In this document: positions 22,972 to 29,847 of the stretch, piece by piece | How the letters are laid out: every line of letters starts with the position of its first letter | How positions within the stretch are numbered: the first letter of the stretch is position 1 | From: Candidatus Berkelbacteria bacterium | Lineage (GTDB): Bacteria > Patescibacteriota > UBA1384 > XYA2-FULL-43-10 > CAINNR01 | Direction of reading: 5' to 3' | Assembly: GCA_026397205.1 (NCBI GenBank) | Contig: JAPLVH010000022.1 | Location: 25,686-59,262 of the forward strand | DNA: 33,577 nucleotides | Position numbers and translations under genes: made by a program | Notes under the pieces: model-generated | Database searches by the model: none | Seen by the model: only the letters and a program-made list of their open reading frames with translations | What the model was told of the DNA's origin: nothing

Positions 22972-23178
22972 ATGGCGGTGACAATCATGGCCCGGATCGC
23001 GATGAAAGTAAAAGCAACTGGATCGAATGTCGCGACCAAAGACGGATGGATCTGCTACCAGTGGCAGTGTCCTTTGTGCAGGAAAGACCACGGCGAATCA
23101 TGCTATCCCGAAGATCTCGACCGGCAAGAACGATGTTGTGACAGATGCGGTCAACCCGTCAGTATTGTCGGTGTCTGA
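22972..23178 (+). CDS. Small zinc-ribbon protein, function unknown
   Basis: 68 residues from ATG 22972. ATG 22987 (MARIAMKVK) is an alternative with GGCGGTG seven bases upstream. Two Cys pairs, CPLC and CDRC, separated by about 20 residues suggest a zinc ribbon (WQCPLCRKDH, then ERCCDRCGQPVSIVG). No family recognised. It lies directly after the attenuator-like terminator and before the hisS remnant, so its expression could depend on read-through. Base composition is more GC-rich than nearby intergenic DNA, in line with real coding. Confidence 0.55.
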   Translation: MAVTIMARIAMKVKATGSNVATKDGWICYQWQCPLCRKDHGESCYPEDLDRQERCCDRCGQPVSIVGV

Positions 23179-23189
23179 CCGCAAACCAA

Positions 23190-23211
23190 TGGGGCGGAGA
23201 AATCCGCCCCA
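23190..23211. other. Stable GAAA-loop hairpin before the hisS remnant
   Basis: TGGGGCGGA, loop GAAA, TCCGCCCCA: nine pairs with a GNRA tetraloop. No T-run follows, so it is not an evident terminator. Confidence 0.6.
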
Positions 23212-23257
23212 ACCGCAATTTGACCAAAATCTACCGATTTGCTACCTTATATATAGT

Positions 23258-23323
23258 ATGTCAAAAGAAAAAAGATTATTCCAAAAACCACGTGGAACAC
23301 GAGATATCTTGCCGGAGGAATAA
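23258..23323 (+). pseudogene. Remnant of the 5' end of a hisS gene
   Basis: MSKEKRLFQKPRGTRDILPE is nearly the same as the N-terminus of the intact hisS at 24320. Over 58 bases from the ATG there are four differences: three at synonymous third positions, one changing Lys to Asn. After the conserved DILP the frame ends at TAA. The TATAGT just before the ATG is also shared. The pattern suggests a diverged hisS allele cut off here rather than a fresh duplication. Confidence 0.88.
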
Positions 23324-23333
23324 GCAATTGCAC

Positions 23334-23358
23334 TACGATAAAAAATCGTATATTTTTT
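23334..23358 (+). terminator. Weak intrinsic terminator after the hisS remnant
   Basis: TACGAT, five A, ATCGTA, then TATTTTTT. It is short and AT-rich. It would separate upstream transcription from the toxin-like pair. Confidence 0.45.
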
Positions 23359-23376
23359 GAGTATCAAGATAGCAAG

Positions 23377-23997
23377 ATGAAAATTACAAGAAAAATAAAT
23401 ATGTCTCCACATATTATTTCAATCGATGATTTTAAGGAAAAGATTGGGGGTTATTCTCCAGAACGAGCGTCTGAATTTCATGCGGAATCAGCAAAATTGG
23501 CGGACATAGAGTTTGGTGGGGCGGTAAAAAATACAGCAAATGGCAAAGTTATTTTTCTAGCCGGAGGAAGTGCCTCAGGAAAAACAGAATATTTACACAC
23601 TCATTTGGTTGATGAAGACGCGGTTATCTTTGATAGCACGTTGTCCAGTCAAGAAGGTGCTAGAATTAAAATTGGAAAAGCAAAAAAATACAACAAGAAT
23701 ATTGAGTTACATTTTGTAATCCCCGATGATGTCAAAAGAGCATTTACTGCTTTTTTGGGCAGAGATAGAAAATTCAACGATGCAGTATTCTATAATACTC
23801 ATAGCGATTCAAGATCTACTTTGCTCTGGGTTGCTAATAACTACAGTGAAATCACAATCAAGGTAATTGAAAGCTACTACAGAAAAGACAAATTAAAATA
23901 TAAGGAAATTGAATTAAAAAACAAGGAAGAAACACTTGAATATATTAAGTCAATTCAGTATAATACAAAAGAGATAATAAAGAAAGTGATATCATGA
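23377..23997 (+). CDS. Zeta-toxin-like P-loop kinase
   Basis: 206 residues. FLAGGSASGKTEYL at about residue 65 is a Walker A motif, followed by a DAVIFDSTLSS block in the place where zeta kinases have D(S/G)T. Zeta toxins phosphorylate UDP-N-acetylglucosamine, blocking wall synthesis, but no epsilon-like antitoxin is visible, so nucleic-acid or other kinase activity is equally possible. It overlaps the DUF2188 gene by ATGA (23994-23997), forming a two-gene unit between the hisS remnant and hisS. The codon choice is more AT-rich than hisS, in line with transfer. ATG 23401 is an alternative start. Neither has a clear ribosome site. Confidence 0.65.
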   Translation: MKITRKINMSPHIISIDDFKEKIGGYSPERASEFHAESAKLADIEFGGAVKNTANGKVIFLAGGSASGKTEYLHTHLVDEDAVIFDSTLSSQEGARIKIGKAKKYNKNIELHFVIPDDVKRAFTAFLGRDRKFNDAVFYNTHSDSRSTLLWVANNYSEITIKVIESYYRKDKLKYKEIELKNKEETLEYIKSIQYNTKEIIKKVIS

Positions 23998-24272
23998 CAA
24001 AAAAAGACCTTCATCCAAAAAATCCTAACAACCAATACCTTAAGGCTTATTCTGATGCAGTAAAACAAGGTCAAAAAATTCAGCAAGTAATTCCACACAG
24101 CAATGGTTGGGCAGTCAAAAAAGTATCTTCAGATAAAGCGTCTGGGGTTTTTAAAAATAAAGATCTCGCAATTTCAAGGGCTTGTAAAATTGCTAAAAAC
24201 CAAAGATCTGATGTTTTGATTCATAATAAATCCGGCAAAATATCAAAAAGAATTCCCTGTCGAGTTAGATAA
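23994..24272 (+). CDS. DUF2188-family small protein
   Basis: 92 residues. The core IPHSNGWAVKKVSSDKASGV, then KDLAISRACKIAKNQRSDVLIH, fits the DUF2188 pattern (a small beta-beta-alpha unit often found alone or doubled). Function unknown. Translational coupling to the zeta-like gene suggests the pair acts together, possibly as antitoxin or partner; this is inference from position and size only. The protein is basic, with a Lys-rich N-terminus. Confidence 0.65.
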   Translation: MTKKDLHPKNPNNQYLKAYSDAVKQGQKIQQVIPHSNGWAVKKVSSDKASGVFKNKDLAISRACKIAKNQRSDVLIHNKSGKISKRIPCRVR

Positions 24273-24319
24273 TTTCTGAATTTTTATTTCTGAGTTAAAT
24301 TCAATAGATCTATTATAGT

Positions 24320-25621
24320 ATGTCAAACGAAAAAAGATTATTCCAAAAACCACGAGGGACACGAGATATTTTGCCGGCGCAGCAGTCAGCTTGGCGGTTT
24401 TTCGAGTTGTCGGCGGAAAATGTTTTATTCGGACTCGGATTTTCCAAAATTGATACACCGATTTTTGAAGATCGGCAAATTTTCGAACGCTCTGCCGGTG
24501 CCGGCACAGACATTGTCGAAAAAGAATTATTTTCGATCGAGTCGCGGCGTGACGACGAAGAAAATTCTTATGTCTTGCGCCCTGAGGGAACCGCCGGAGT
24601 TGTTAGAGCTTATATTGAAAATGGAATGATGTCATGGCCACAGCCGGTTCGATTATTTTATTTCGGTCCGATGTTTCGTTATGAGCGGCCACAAGCCGGT
24701 AGGTTTCGCGAACATCGTCAACTCGGTTTAGAAATTATCGGTGATGCATCAGCTGAGTCGGACTTTTTGTCAATTTTTGCCGCAATAGAGATTCTAAAAA
24801 AGTTGTCATTTAACAATATCACACTGGCTATTAATTCCATCGGTTGCCCAAAGTGCCGACCAAAATTCATCGACGGGCTGAAAAAATATTACTCCGCAAA
24901 ACTAGAAAACCTTTGTGAGGATTGCCGCCGCCGATACGAATCAAACCCGCTTCGACTTTTGGACTGCAAAAATAGTCAGTGTCAGAGTGCTAAAAACGAA
25001 ACACCAAAATTCGTCAATTTTCTTGATGACGAATGCAAGGAACATTTCGCCGATTTGAAAATTATGCTTGATGATTTTGGAATCAAATACACCATTGACA
25101 ATTCTTTGGTCCGCGGATTCGATTATTACACCAAAACGGTTTTTGAAATTTCTGCTGGCACTGATGCCAAAAGAGTAAATACTTTTGTCGGTGGCGGGCG
25201 GTACGATGGACTGGTTGAAACTTTAGGCGGCGCAAAAACTCCGGCTGTCGGTTTTGGCATGGGCGCCGATCGCGTCGTCGCCGAAATAATTTCATCTGGA
25301 GTTAAAATTCCCAAGCCACTTGGTGTCGAAATTTATTTGATTTGTTTTGATAATTCGGCAAAAGAAATGGCAATGAAAGTTTACCGGCAAATTGATGATG
25401 CCGAAATTAATATCTTCTATTTGCCTTCTGATGATTCATTATCCAACCAGCTAAAATCTGCCGCCAAAATCGGCGCCGAATTTGCAATAATTATTGGCGA
25501 AAATGAAGTTAAGGGAAATCAAATTGTTTTGCGGGATCTAGAAAAAAGTACACAAGAAATTATAAAATTTGATGATATAATACCGTTGATAAGTAAAAGA
25601 TTGCTTCGTTCCTCGCAATGA
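24320..25621 (+). CDS. hisS: Histidyl-tRNA synthetase
   Basis: 433 residues, class II. Motif 1 region (AWRFFELSAENVLFGLGF), motif 2 (FYFGPMFRYERPQAGRFREH), the HisA motif (LVRGFDYYTKTVFEI) and motif 3 (GGRYDGLV, then VGFGMGADRV), followed by the anticodon-binding domain. It charges tRNA-His. A Cys-rich segment (CEDCRRRYESNPLRLLDC) lies in the insertion domain. The final residues KRLLRSSQ and the TGA come from a fragment of the palindromic repeat seen at 13821. The first 58 bases are duplicated at 23258. It lies 16 bases before the methyltransferase gene. Confidence 0.97.
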   Translation: MSNEKRLFQKPRGTRDILPAQQSAWRFFELSAENVLFGLGFSKIDTPIFEDRQIFERSAGAGTDIVEKELFSIESRRDDEENSYVLRPEGTAGVVRAYIENGMMSWPQPVRLFYFGPMFRYERPQAGRFREHRQLGLEIIGDASAESDFLSIFAAIEILKKLSFNNITLAINSIGCPKCRPKFIDGLKKYYSAKLENLCEDCRRRYESNPLRLLDCKNSQCQSAKNETPKFVNFLDDECKEHFADLKIMLDDFGIKYTIDNSLVRGFDYYTKTVFEISAGTDAKRVNTFVGGGRYDGLVETLGGAKTPAVGFGMGADRVVAEIISSGVKIPKPLGVEIYLICFDNSAKEMAMKVYRQIDDAEINIFYLPSDDSLSNQLKSAAKIGAEFAIIIGENEVKGNQIVLRDLEKSTQEIIKFDDIIPLISKRLLRSSQ

Positions 25622-25622
25622 C
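25598..25622. repeat. Half palindromic repeat forming the hisS 3' end
   Basis: AGATTGCTTCGTTCC then TCGCAATGAC is the complement of the left arm of the 13821-13890 element with small deletions. The hisS stop codon TGA lies within its AATGAC end. Confidence 0.7.
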
Positions 25623-25637
25623 AAAACGCCTGAAAAA

Positions 25638-26945
25638 ATGAAATTAAAAATTGAAAAACTTGTCTCTGATGGTTTTGGTCTCGCGCATGCACCCGATGGT
25701 CGGGTGATTTTTATAAAAAAAACCTCTCCCGGTGATGTTGTAAATGCTGAAATTTACAAAAAACAAAAGGATTTTGCTTTTGCCAAAGTTGAAAAAATTA
25801 TTTCGCCGTCTTGTGATCGAATCCTGCCAAAATGTCAGTATTTTGAACCCTGCGGTGGTTGCGATTATCAAATGCTGTCCTCGCAAAATCAACTAAAATA
25901 CAAAAACGAAATTGTTGCCGAAATTTTACACCGGGCAAAAGTTGATGCTAAACCAGAAAAGATCATCGCCGGATCAAATCAAGAACTTGGGTACCGAAAT
26001 TCCATTCGATTTATTTTTGAAATCGATGACAAAAATCATATTCATTTAGGTCGTCATAATTATTTGGATGAAAGAAAATTTGTCATCGTTGATAAATGTC
26101 TTCTGGCTTCGGAAAAAGTTAATGAAATCGCCCAAGCGATTCGTGACACGATAAACGAAAGTGATGGTGAAAAATCGTCGTTCTGGCAACTGAAAATTCG
26201 CCAAGGTTTTGCCACCAATGAAATTATGGTTGAAATAATTACTTCAACCGAAAATCTGCCTGTCAAAAAAGAATTGATTGATGAATTAAAAAAATTCCCG
26301 GAAATAAAATCAATTTATCAAACAATTGCCAGCGGAAAATCGCTCAAACATTTGCAACGACGACTTTTGTTTGGCTCATCGCTGATTCACGAAAAAATCG
26401 GCGGTTTTATTTTTCAAATTTCACCCGAGTCGTTTTTCCAAACAAATTCTCTCGGTGTCAAAACTTTATACGACAAAATCAAAGAGTTTGCCGACATAAA
26501 ATTTGGCGACGAAGTAGTTGATTTATTTTGTGGCACCGGTTCGATTGGAATTTATTTGTCAACTTTGGCAAAAAAAGTTGTCGGCGTCGAAATTGTGCCG
26601 GAAGCAATTCGCGACGCCCGCGACAATGCCCGACTTAATAAAATTTCAAATTGCGAATTTATCATTAGAGATTCGACAAAATGGATTAAGCAAAATATAA
26701 ATAAAAAAATCGACAAAATAATTGTTGATCCACCGCGCGCCGGCCTTTCCAAAGATTTAATTTTTGACCTTTGCCTTTTGAATTTTGACTTAATTGTCTA
26801 TGTTTCCTGCAACCCTGCAACTTTCGCCCGCGATCTAAAAATTTTCGAAAGTAGGGGAGTTGTTGCCACGAATATCCAACCAATTGATATGTTCCCACAG
26901 ACACATCATATCGAGATAGTAAGTAAGCTGACGAAAATAAAATAA
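25638..26945 (+). CDS. RlmD/TrmA-family RNA (uracil-C5)-methyltransferase
   Basis: 435 residues. An N-terminal TRAM-like domain (KIEKLVSDGFGLAH) is followed by iron-sulfur cysteines (CDRILPKC, then CGGC), as in RlmD-type enzymes. The SAM site is VVDLFCGTGSIGIYL, IIVDPPRAGLS is the catalytic-loop block, and YVSCNPATFARDL has the nucleophilic Cys. It ends with DMFPQTHHIEIV. It methylates C5 of a uridine in 23S rRNA or tRNA; which site cannot be decided by eye. The C-terminal part of a second allele lies just downstream (26991-27062). Confidence 0.92.
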   Translation: MKLKIEKLVSDGFGLAHAPDGRVIFIKKTSPGDVVNAEIYKKQKDFAFAKVEKIISPSCDRILPKCQYFEPCGGCDYQMLSSQNQLKYKNEIVAEILHRAKVDAKPEKIIAGSNQELGYRNSIRFIFEIDDKNHIHLGRHNYLDERKFVIVDKCLLASEKVNEIAQAIRDTINESDGEKSSFWQLKIRQGFATNEIMVEIITSTENLPVKKELIDELKKFPEIKSIYQTIASGKSLKHLQRRLLFGSSLIHEKIGGFIFQISPESFFQTNSLGVKTLYDKIKEFADIKFGDEVVDLFCGTGSIGIYLSTLAKKVVGVEIVPEAIRDARDNARLNKISNCEFIIRDSTKWIKQNINKKIDKIIVDPPRAGLSKDLIFDLCLLNFDLIVYVSCNPATFARDLKIFESRGVVATNIQPIDMFPQTHHIEIVSKLTKIK

Positions 26946-26990
26946 TCCACGAATATTAATACGCATATCCCGCGAAGCTTCAGCGAAGTT

Positions 26991-27062
26991 GGACAAACCC
27001 ATCATATTGAAATCGTTGGACTTTTAAAAAAACCGGCACTTGAAGTAAATGCCGGAAAATGA
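26991..27062 (+). pseudogene. Remnant of the 3' end of a second rlmD/trmA-like gene
   Basis: GQTHHIEIVGLLKKPALEVN and a TGA. QTHHIEIV repeats the C-terminal motif of the intact gene (FPQTHHIEIVSKL) with many third-position changes, so it is a diverged allele. The upstream side is a short repeat-like stretch (GCGAAGCTTCAGCGAAG). With the hisS 5' remnant it brackets the hisS-methyltransferase block. Confidence 0.75.
27027..27056 (-). terminator. Rho-independent terminator of the minus-strand orphan gene
   Basis: Read on the minus strand: CCGGCA, 11-base loop, TGCCGG, then seven T, ten bases past the stop codon. It lies inside the rlmD-like remnant. Confidence 0.75.
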
Positions 27063-27065
27063 ATT

Positions 27066-27545
27066 CTATTGTGGCGAAAAGTCCGGTATTCGTCGACGAA
27101 CTTCACCAACTAGTCGGTCGCGCCACGTATCGAGACCACCGACCTCTTCGATATGCTTTCGGTGGCGAGCAGTCACAACCGATAGTTGATTGTCTGGAAT
27201 ATTCATCACAAATTCTGCGTACAAAATCGATTGCTTGGTTATCTCACGAAGAACTCTATCACGTTCTTCGACCGAATCCTCTTCACCAGAGTAACAAAGA
27301 TCAAATATTGGGTGAAGTCCAATATACGCGGTGAACAGAAGCGGATCATCTTCATCATCTTCTGAATCATCGCAAACGCATTTAGGACAATCGGTGAATG
27401 CAACTTTGACAACAATCTCTTTCGTATAACCAACAAATGGACCAATCAAAATCAGTGGCGTCGATGGGTCATTGTTCATTCGAATAACATCATCTTCTGG
27501 GTCAAATTCGCAATCCTGCGCAGCTATGACATCCATCATGTCCAT
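27066..27545 (-). CDS. Acidic protein of unknown function
   Basis: 159 residues, not recognised. It has GAGGAGG eight bases before the ATG, a good promoter (27591-27619) and its own terminator, so it is a genuine single-gene unit. The protein is strongly acidic, with an Asp/Glu run after a cysteine pair (CPKCVCDDSEDDEDD). There is no signal peptide or membrane segment, and the C-terminus is basic and helical (ARHRKHIEEVGGLDTWRDRL). Composition and clean expression signals differ from the repeat-ridden neighbours, so it could be a recent arrival. Confidence 0.7.
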   Translation of the reverse strand: MDMMDVIAAQDCEFDPEDDVIRMNNDPSTPLILIGPFVGYTKEIVVKVAFTDCPKCVCDDSEDDEDDPLLFTAYIGLHPIFDLCYSGEEDSVEERDRVLREITKQSILYAEFVMNIPDNQLSVVTARHRKHIEEVGGLDTWRDRLVGEVRRRIPDFSPQ

Positions 27546-27590
27546 CTTTGAATCCTCCTCGACAATACGGCGGATTTACAGCATGACAAA

Positions 27591-27619
27591 ATTTTAGCAA
27601 ATATCAACGTATTTGTCAA
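27591..27619 (-). promoter_or_regulatory. Promoter of the acidic orphan gene
   Basis: TTGACA, 17 bases and TAAAAT on the minus strand, about 45 bases before the start codon. Confidence 0.75.
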
Positions 27620-27646
27620 TAGTTTCGTTTTGCCAATAAAAATGTT

Positions 27647-28255
27647 TCAACGAAACTTCCGAATTACGCCACGGACTTTGCCTTGGATTGTCACTCGTTT
27701 TTTGGCAAAGTGCATCGGTTTCATTGTGCTGTTTGCCGGTTGAAGTCGAATGCCGTTTGGCTCTAAATAATAACGCTTAAGAGTTGCGTTGTCGTTATCA
27801 ATTAAAGCAACGACGATGTCGCCGTTTCGCGGTGAATTTGATTGCTCGATGATGACATAATCGCCGTCCAAAATTCCATCATCAATCATTGATTCGCCGC
27901 GAACACGAAGAGCAAAAGTCCGCCGACCCATCATATCTTTCGGGATGTCAATGGTCTCGTTGGTTCGAATTGCCTCGATCGGTTTGCCGGCATCAATAAC
28001 ACCGGACAAAGGAATTTCAAAAGTATCAATGCCGGATGCAAAAACCGGCGTCAACTGAATTGACCGCGCCTCCATCGCTTCTTTTGTTAAATATCCCTTT
28101 TCCTCCAAAATTGAAATATATTCGGCGATTGTCGAGACCGACGATAATTCAAAATAATAGGCGATTTCCCGAAAACTCGGGGCATAACCGTTTTCTGTGA
28201 TAAATCCGCGAATAAAATCCAGGATTTCTTTCTGCCTTTTTGTTAGTGGCTCCAT
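27647..28255 (-). CDS. lexA: LexA repressor
   Basis: 202 residues from ATG 28255, chosen because GAAGGAG lies seven bases upstream; the longer ORF-track start has no such site. The winged-helix DNA-binding domain is residues 1-65 (PLTKRQKEILDFI, PSFREIAYYFELSS). The S24 domain has the cleavage site Ala89-Gly90 (VIDAGKP), Ser122 (RGESMIDDG) and Lys160 (ATLKRYYL), so RecA-stimulated self-cleavage should work. It represses SOS genes. The S23 gene and a 22-codon frame lie upstream in the same direction and may share its promoter. Confidence 0.95.
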   Translation of the reverse strand: MEPLTKRQKEILDFIRGFITENGYAPSFREIAYYFELSSVSTIAEYISILEEKGYLTKEAMEARSIQLTPVFASGIDTFEIPLSGVIDAGKPIEAIRTNETIDIPKDMMGRRTFALRVRGESMIDDGILDGDYVIIEQSNSPRNGDIVVALIDNDNATLKRYYLEPNGIRLQPANSTMKPMHFAKKRVTIQGKVRGVIRKFR

Positions 28256-28280
28256 AATTGCTCCTTCTAGTCGCAATAGC

Positions 28281-28332
28281 GTAAAACGCAAAGCGAAAAA
28301 CTAAAAACTATAACTAAAAATATAAAACTATC
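28281..28332. repeat. Left inverted arm of the S23 gene element (family R3)
   Basis: GCAAAGCGAAAAACTAAAAA onward. Its reverse complement matches the right arm (28700-28748) at roughly 38 of 46 aligned positions by hand count. It reaches the stop codon of the S23 gene. The same arm occurs at 8922 without a gene. Confidence 0.8.
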
Positions 28333-28699
28333 TTTTGCCCCGCAACGTTAAAATACTAGCGCCAAGAATTTTTGCAATTTCAACAGCTTCGGTTTGAATT
28401 TTATAAAAATCAACACTGTGAATCTGGCGAGTATCGGATAAAAGATTCAGCCAAAATAGTGTTTCATTTGCAGATTTTAATGCGTGGCCAAAAAAATTAG
28501 TAAAATCTTTCTTACTGCTACCAGCTTGTGCCTCAATAATATTTGCACCGATACTTGTTGAACACCTTATTAGTTGTTTTGCAATAATTTGATTCGTAAG
28601 ATTCCTTGTGTCGAGGTTATCTATAAATTTAATAATCAAAACTGCAAAATCATATGATCGTTTTTTAGCATTTCTTTGATTTTCATTTTTTGATTCCAT
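28328..28699 (-). CDS. Four-helix-bundle protein of the S23 (rRNA intervening-sequence) family
   Basis: 123 residues. The core pattern is typical: KRSYDFAVLIIKFID, TNQIIAKQLIRCSTSIGANI, IEAQAGSSKKDFTNFFGHAL, KSANETLFWLNLL. Such proteins were first seen encoded within intervening sequences of 23S rRNA and related bundles serve as accessory proteins of diversity-generating retroelements; no reverse transcriptase is present here. The biochemical role is unknown. The start and stop codons lie almost exactly at the inner ends of two inverted arms, and gene-less copies of those arms occur elsewhere in the window. It is inserted between a promoter with a short frame and lexA. Confidence 0.88.
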   Translation of the reverse strand: MESKNENQRNAKKRSYDFAVLIIKFIDNLDTRNLTNQIIAKQLIRCSTSIGANIIEAQAGSSKKDFTNFFGHALKSANETLFWLNLLSDTRQIHSVDFYKIQTEAVEIAKILGASILTLRGKR

Positions 28700-28748
28700 T
28701 TTTAAATTTTAAGTTATAGTTTTACGCTTTTCGTTTTAAGTTTTAAGC
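28700..28748. repeat. Right inverted arm of the S23 gene element (family R3)
   Basis: TTTTAAATTTTAAGTTATAG onward to TTTTAAGC, directly adjoining the start codon of the S23 gene. It aligns with the right half of R3a (8970-9030). Confidence 0.8.
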
Positions 28749-28816
28749 TATTCAATAAACCCGCCATTGAATGGTTCTGCTTTTGTTCCCGGTTTGTTTG
28801 ATTTTTGTTTGGTCAT
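28748..28816 (-). CDS. Possible 22-residue peptide upstream of the S23 gene
   Basis: MTKQKSNKPGTKAEPFNGGF and IE. The start is six bases after a -10 box (TAAAAT), so the mRNA would be nearly leaderless. The stop lies at the edge of the right inverted arm. It may be a leader for lexA, a truncated gene cut by the S23 element, or chance. Confidence 0.3.
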   Translation of the reverse strand: MTKQKSNKPGTKAEPFNGGFIE

Positions 28817-28822
28817 AAATTT

Positions 28823-28853
28823 ATTTTACCAAACATCGCCCGAACACTGTCAA
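28823..28853 (-). promoter_or_regulatory. Putative promoter of the lexA-direction transcript
   Basis: TTGACA, 19 bases and TAAAAT on the minus strand. The AAGTATATACTC motif (28863-28874) with the palindrome AGTATATACT lies just upstream and could be an operator, but that is speculative. Confidence 0.5.
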
Positions 28854-28910
28854 GAGTTTTTTAAGTATATACTCAAATAATCCTTTGCTGCAAAAGATAA
28901 TCTATTTGTG

Positions 28911-28941
28911 TTGACAAAAATTTTCCGATGATATGTATTAT
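28911..28941 (+). promoter_or_regulatory. Putative promoter of the orphan gene at 29006
   Basis: TTGACA, 19 bases and TATTAT, divergent from the lexA-direction promoter with about 57 bases between the two -35 boxes. Confidence 0.55.
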
Positions 28942-28946
28942 ATTTG

Positions 28947-28985
28947 TCGCCTTAACCGGCGAAGAACCCGGTGACTTTTGTCACC
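28947..28985 (+). promoter_or_regulatory. Two stem-loops in the 5' leader of the orphan gene
   Basis: TCGCC-TTAACC-GGCGA and GGTGAC-TTTT-GTCACC, placed between the promoter and the GAGGAGGA ribosome site. They could stabilise the mRNA or be a regulatory structure. No known riboswitch was recognised. Confidence 0.5.
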
Positions 28986-29005
28986 AAAACTCGAGGAGGA
29001 ATAAA

Positions 29006-29692
29006 ATGGTTCCCGAAGAGCTAAGATTCGATAGAATGATTTTAAATTCGTCACACGAATGCTATCCTGGAAACAAGGGTTTCAAACCTGTTGTATTACT
29101 CGATAATAATTTATCCGGAGAAATGATCGGTGAATTTCTTGGCTGGGCTATTGATGACGGAAGACATAAAATCATTCGCAACCCAATGTGTCATAATCGT
29201 TTTGGCTTGATTTCCGGTCCCTCACCAAAAGCTTTTGTATCCAGTCCGACCGCAATTGGACCGACTACAAGATTTCCAAAAGGAAAAGTTGGCAGTACTG
29301 ATTCTTACTCTCCGGACGATATATCTTTCGCCCCAGTTCCAATTATTCTTCAAGAAGAAGACAAAATGTTTTTAGGACCGGTCAAGCTTTACAATGCTAT
29401 TGCGAATTATCTCTGCTATTGTCTCGGTCATAATTGTAATACCGCTCCTGAAGCATTTTATTCGGATGCAAATATCGCCCCATTTGCAAATGAAGTTAAA
29501 CATGTGTTAGTTTCATTCGGAAGAGCTGAATTGAAAGGCCAAGTTATTTTCTGTATGAGTCAAGAAATCTGGGACCTGAATATCGAATTTCCAAACATTG
29601 GGTACTTCTTGTATGAATTAAATCGCGTCGCAACCACTGCGCAAGGTGAACATCAAGAAGCATCCGTTTTGTCCGCTCTTCGTGGATTGTAA
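29006..29692 (+). CDS. Protein of unknown function with own promoter and terminator
   Basis: 228 residues from ATG 29006, chosen because GAGGAGGA ends five bases upstream; the 26 earlier codons in the ORF track overlap the promoter and leader hairpins. No family recognised. There is no signal peptide or membrane helix. It has several cysteines (CYPGN, PMCHNRFG, YLCYCLGHNCN) and a Gly/Pro-rich middle (SPTAIGPTTRFPKGKVG). The C-terminus looks helical. It is cleanly bounded by a promoter and an intrinsic terminator, so it is a single-gene unit, like the acidic orphan at 27066. Confidence 0.7.
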   Translation: MVPEELRFDRMILNSSHECYPGNKGFKPVVLLDNNLSGEMIGEFLGWAIDDGRHKIIRNPMCHNRFGLISGPSPKAFVSSPTAIGPTTRFPKGKVGSTDSYSPDDISFAPVPIILQEEDKMFLGPVKLYNAIANYLCYCLGHNCNTAPEAFYSDANIAPFANEVKHVLVSFGRAELKGQVIFCMSQEIWDLNIEFPNIGYFLYELNRVATTAQGEHQEASVLSALRGL

Positions 29693-29704
29693 ATTCTCTC
29701 TAAG

Positions 29705-29727
29705 CCAACCACTCCGGTTGGTTTTTT
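29705..29727 (+). terminator. Rho-independent terminator of the orphan gene
   Basis: CCAACC, loop ACTCC, GGTTGG, then TTTTTT, 12 bases after the stop codon. Confidence 0.9.
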
Positions 29728-29736
29728 CTTAGAATT

Positions 29737-29765
29737 TTGCCTAAGTTGACGATATATACTATAAT
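29737..29765 (+). promoter_or_regulatory. Promoter of the AbrB-like gene
   Basis: TTGCCT, 17 bases and a perfect TATAAT, giving a 5' leader of about 75 bases before the start codon. Confidence 0.65.
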
Positions 29766-29847
29766 ATAGATGAAATAATAATTCGGATTTGGTCTCGGTT
29801 GATCTGTGTCAATCGGTGTATAAAATCCGTGTTCGTAAGGAGGTTCT

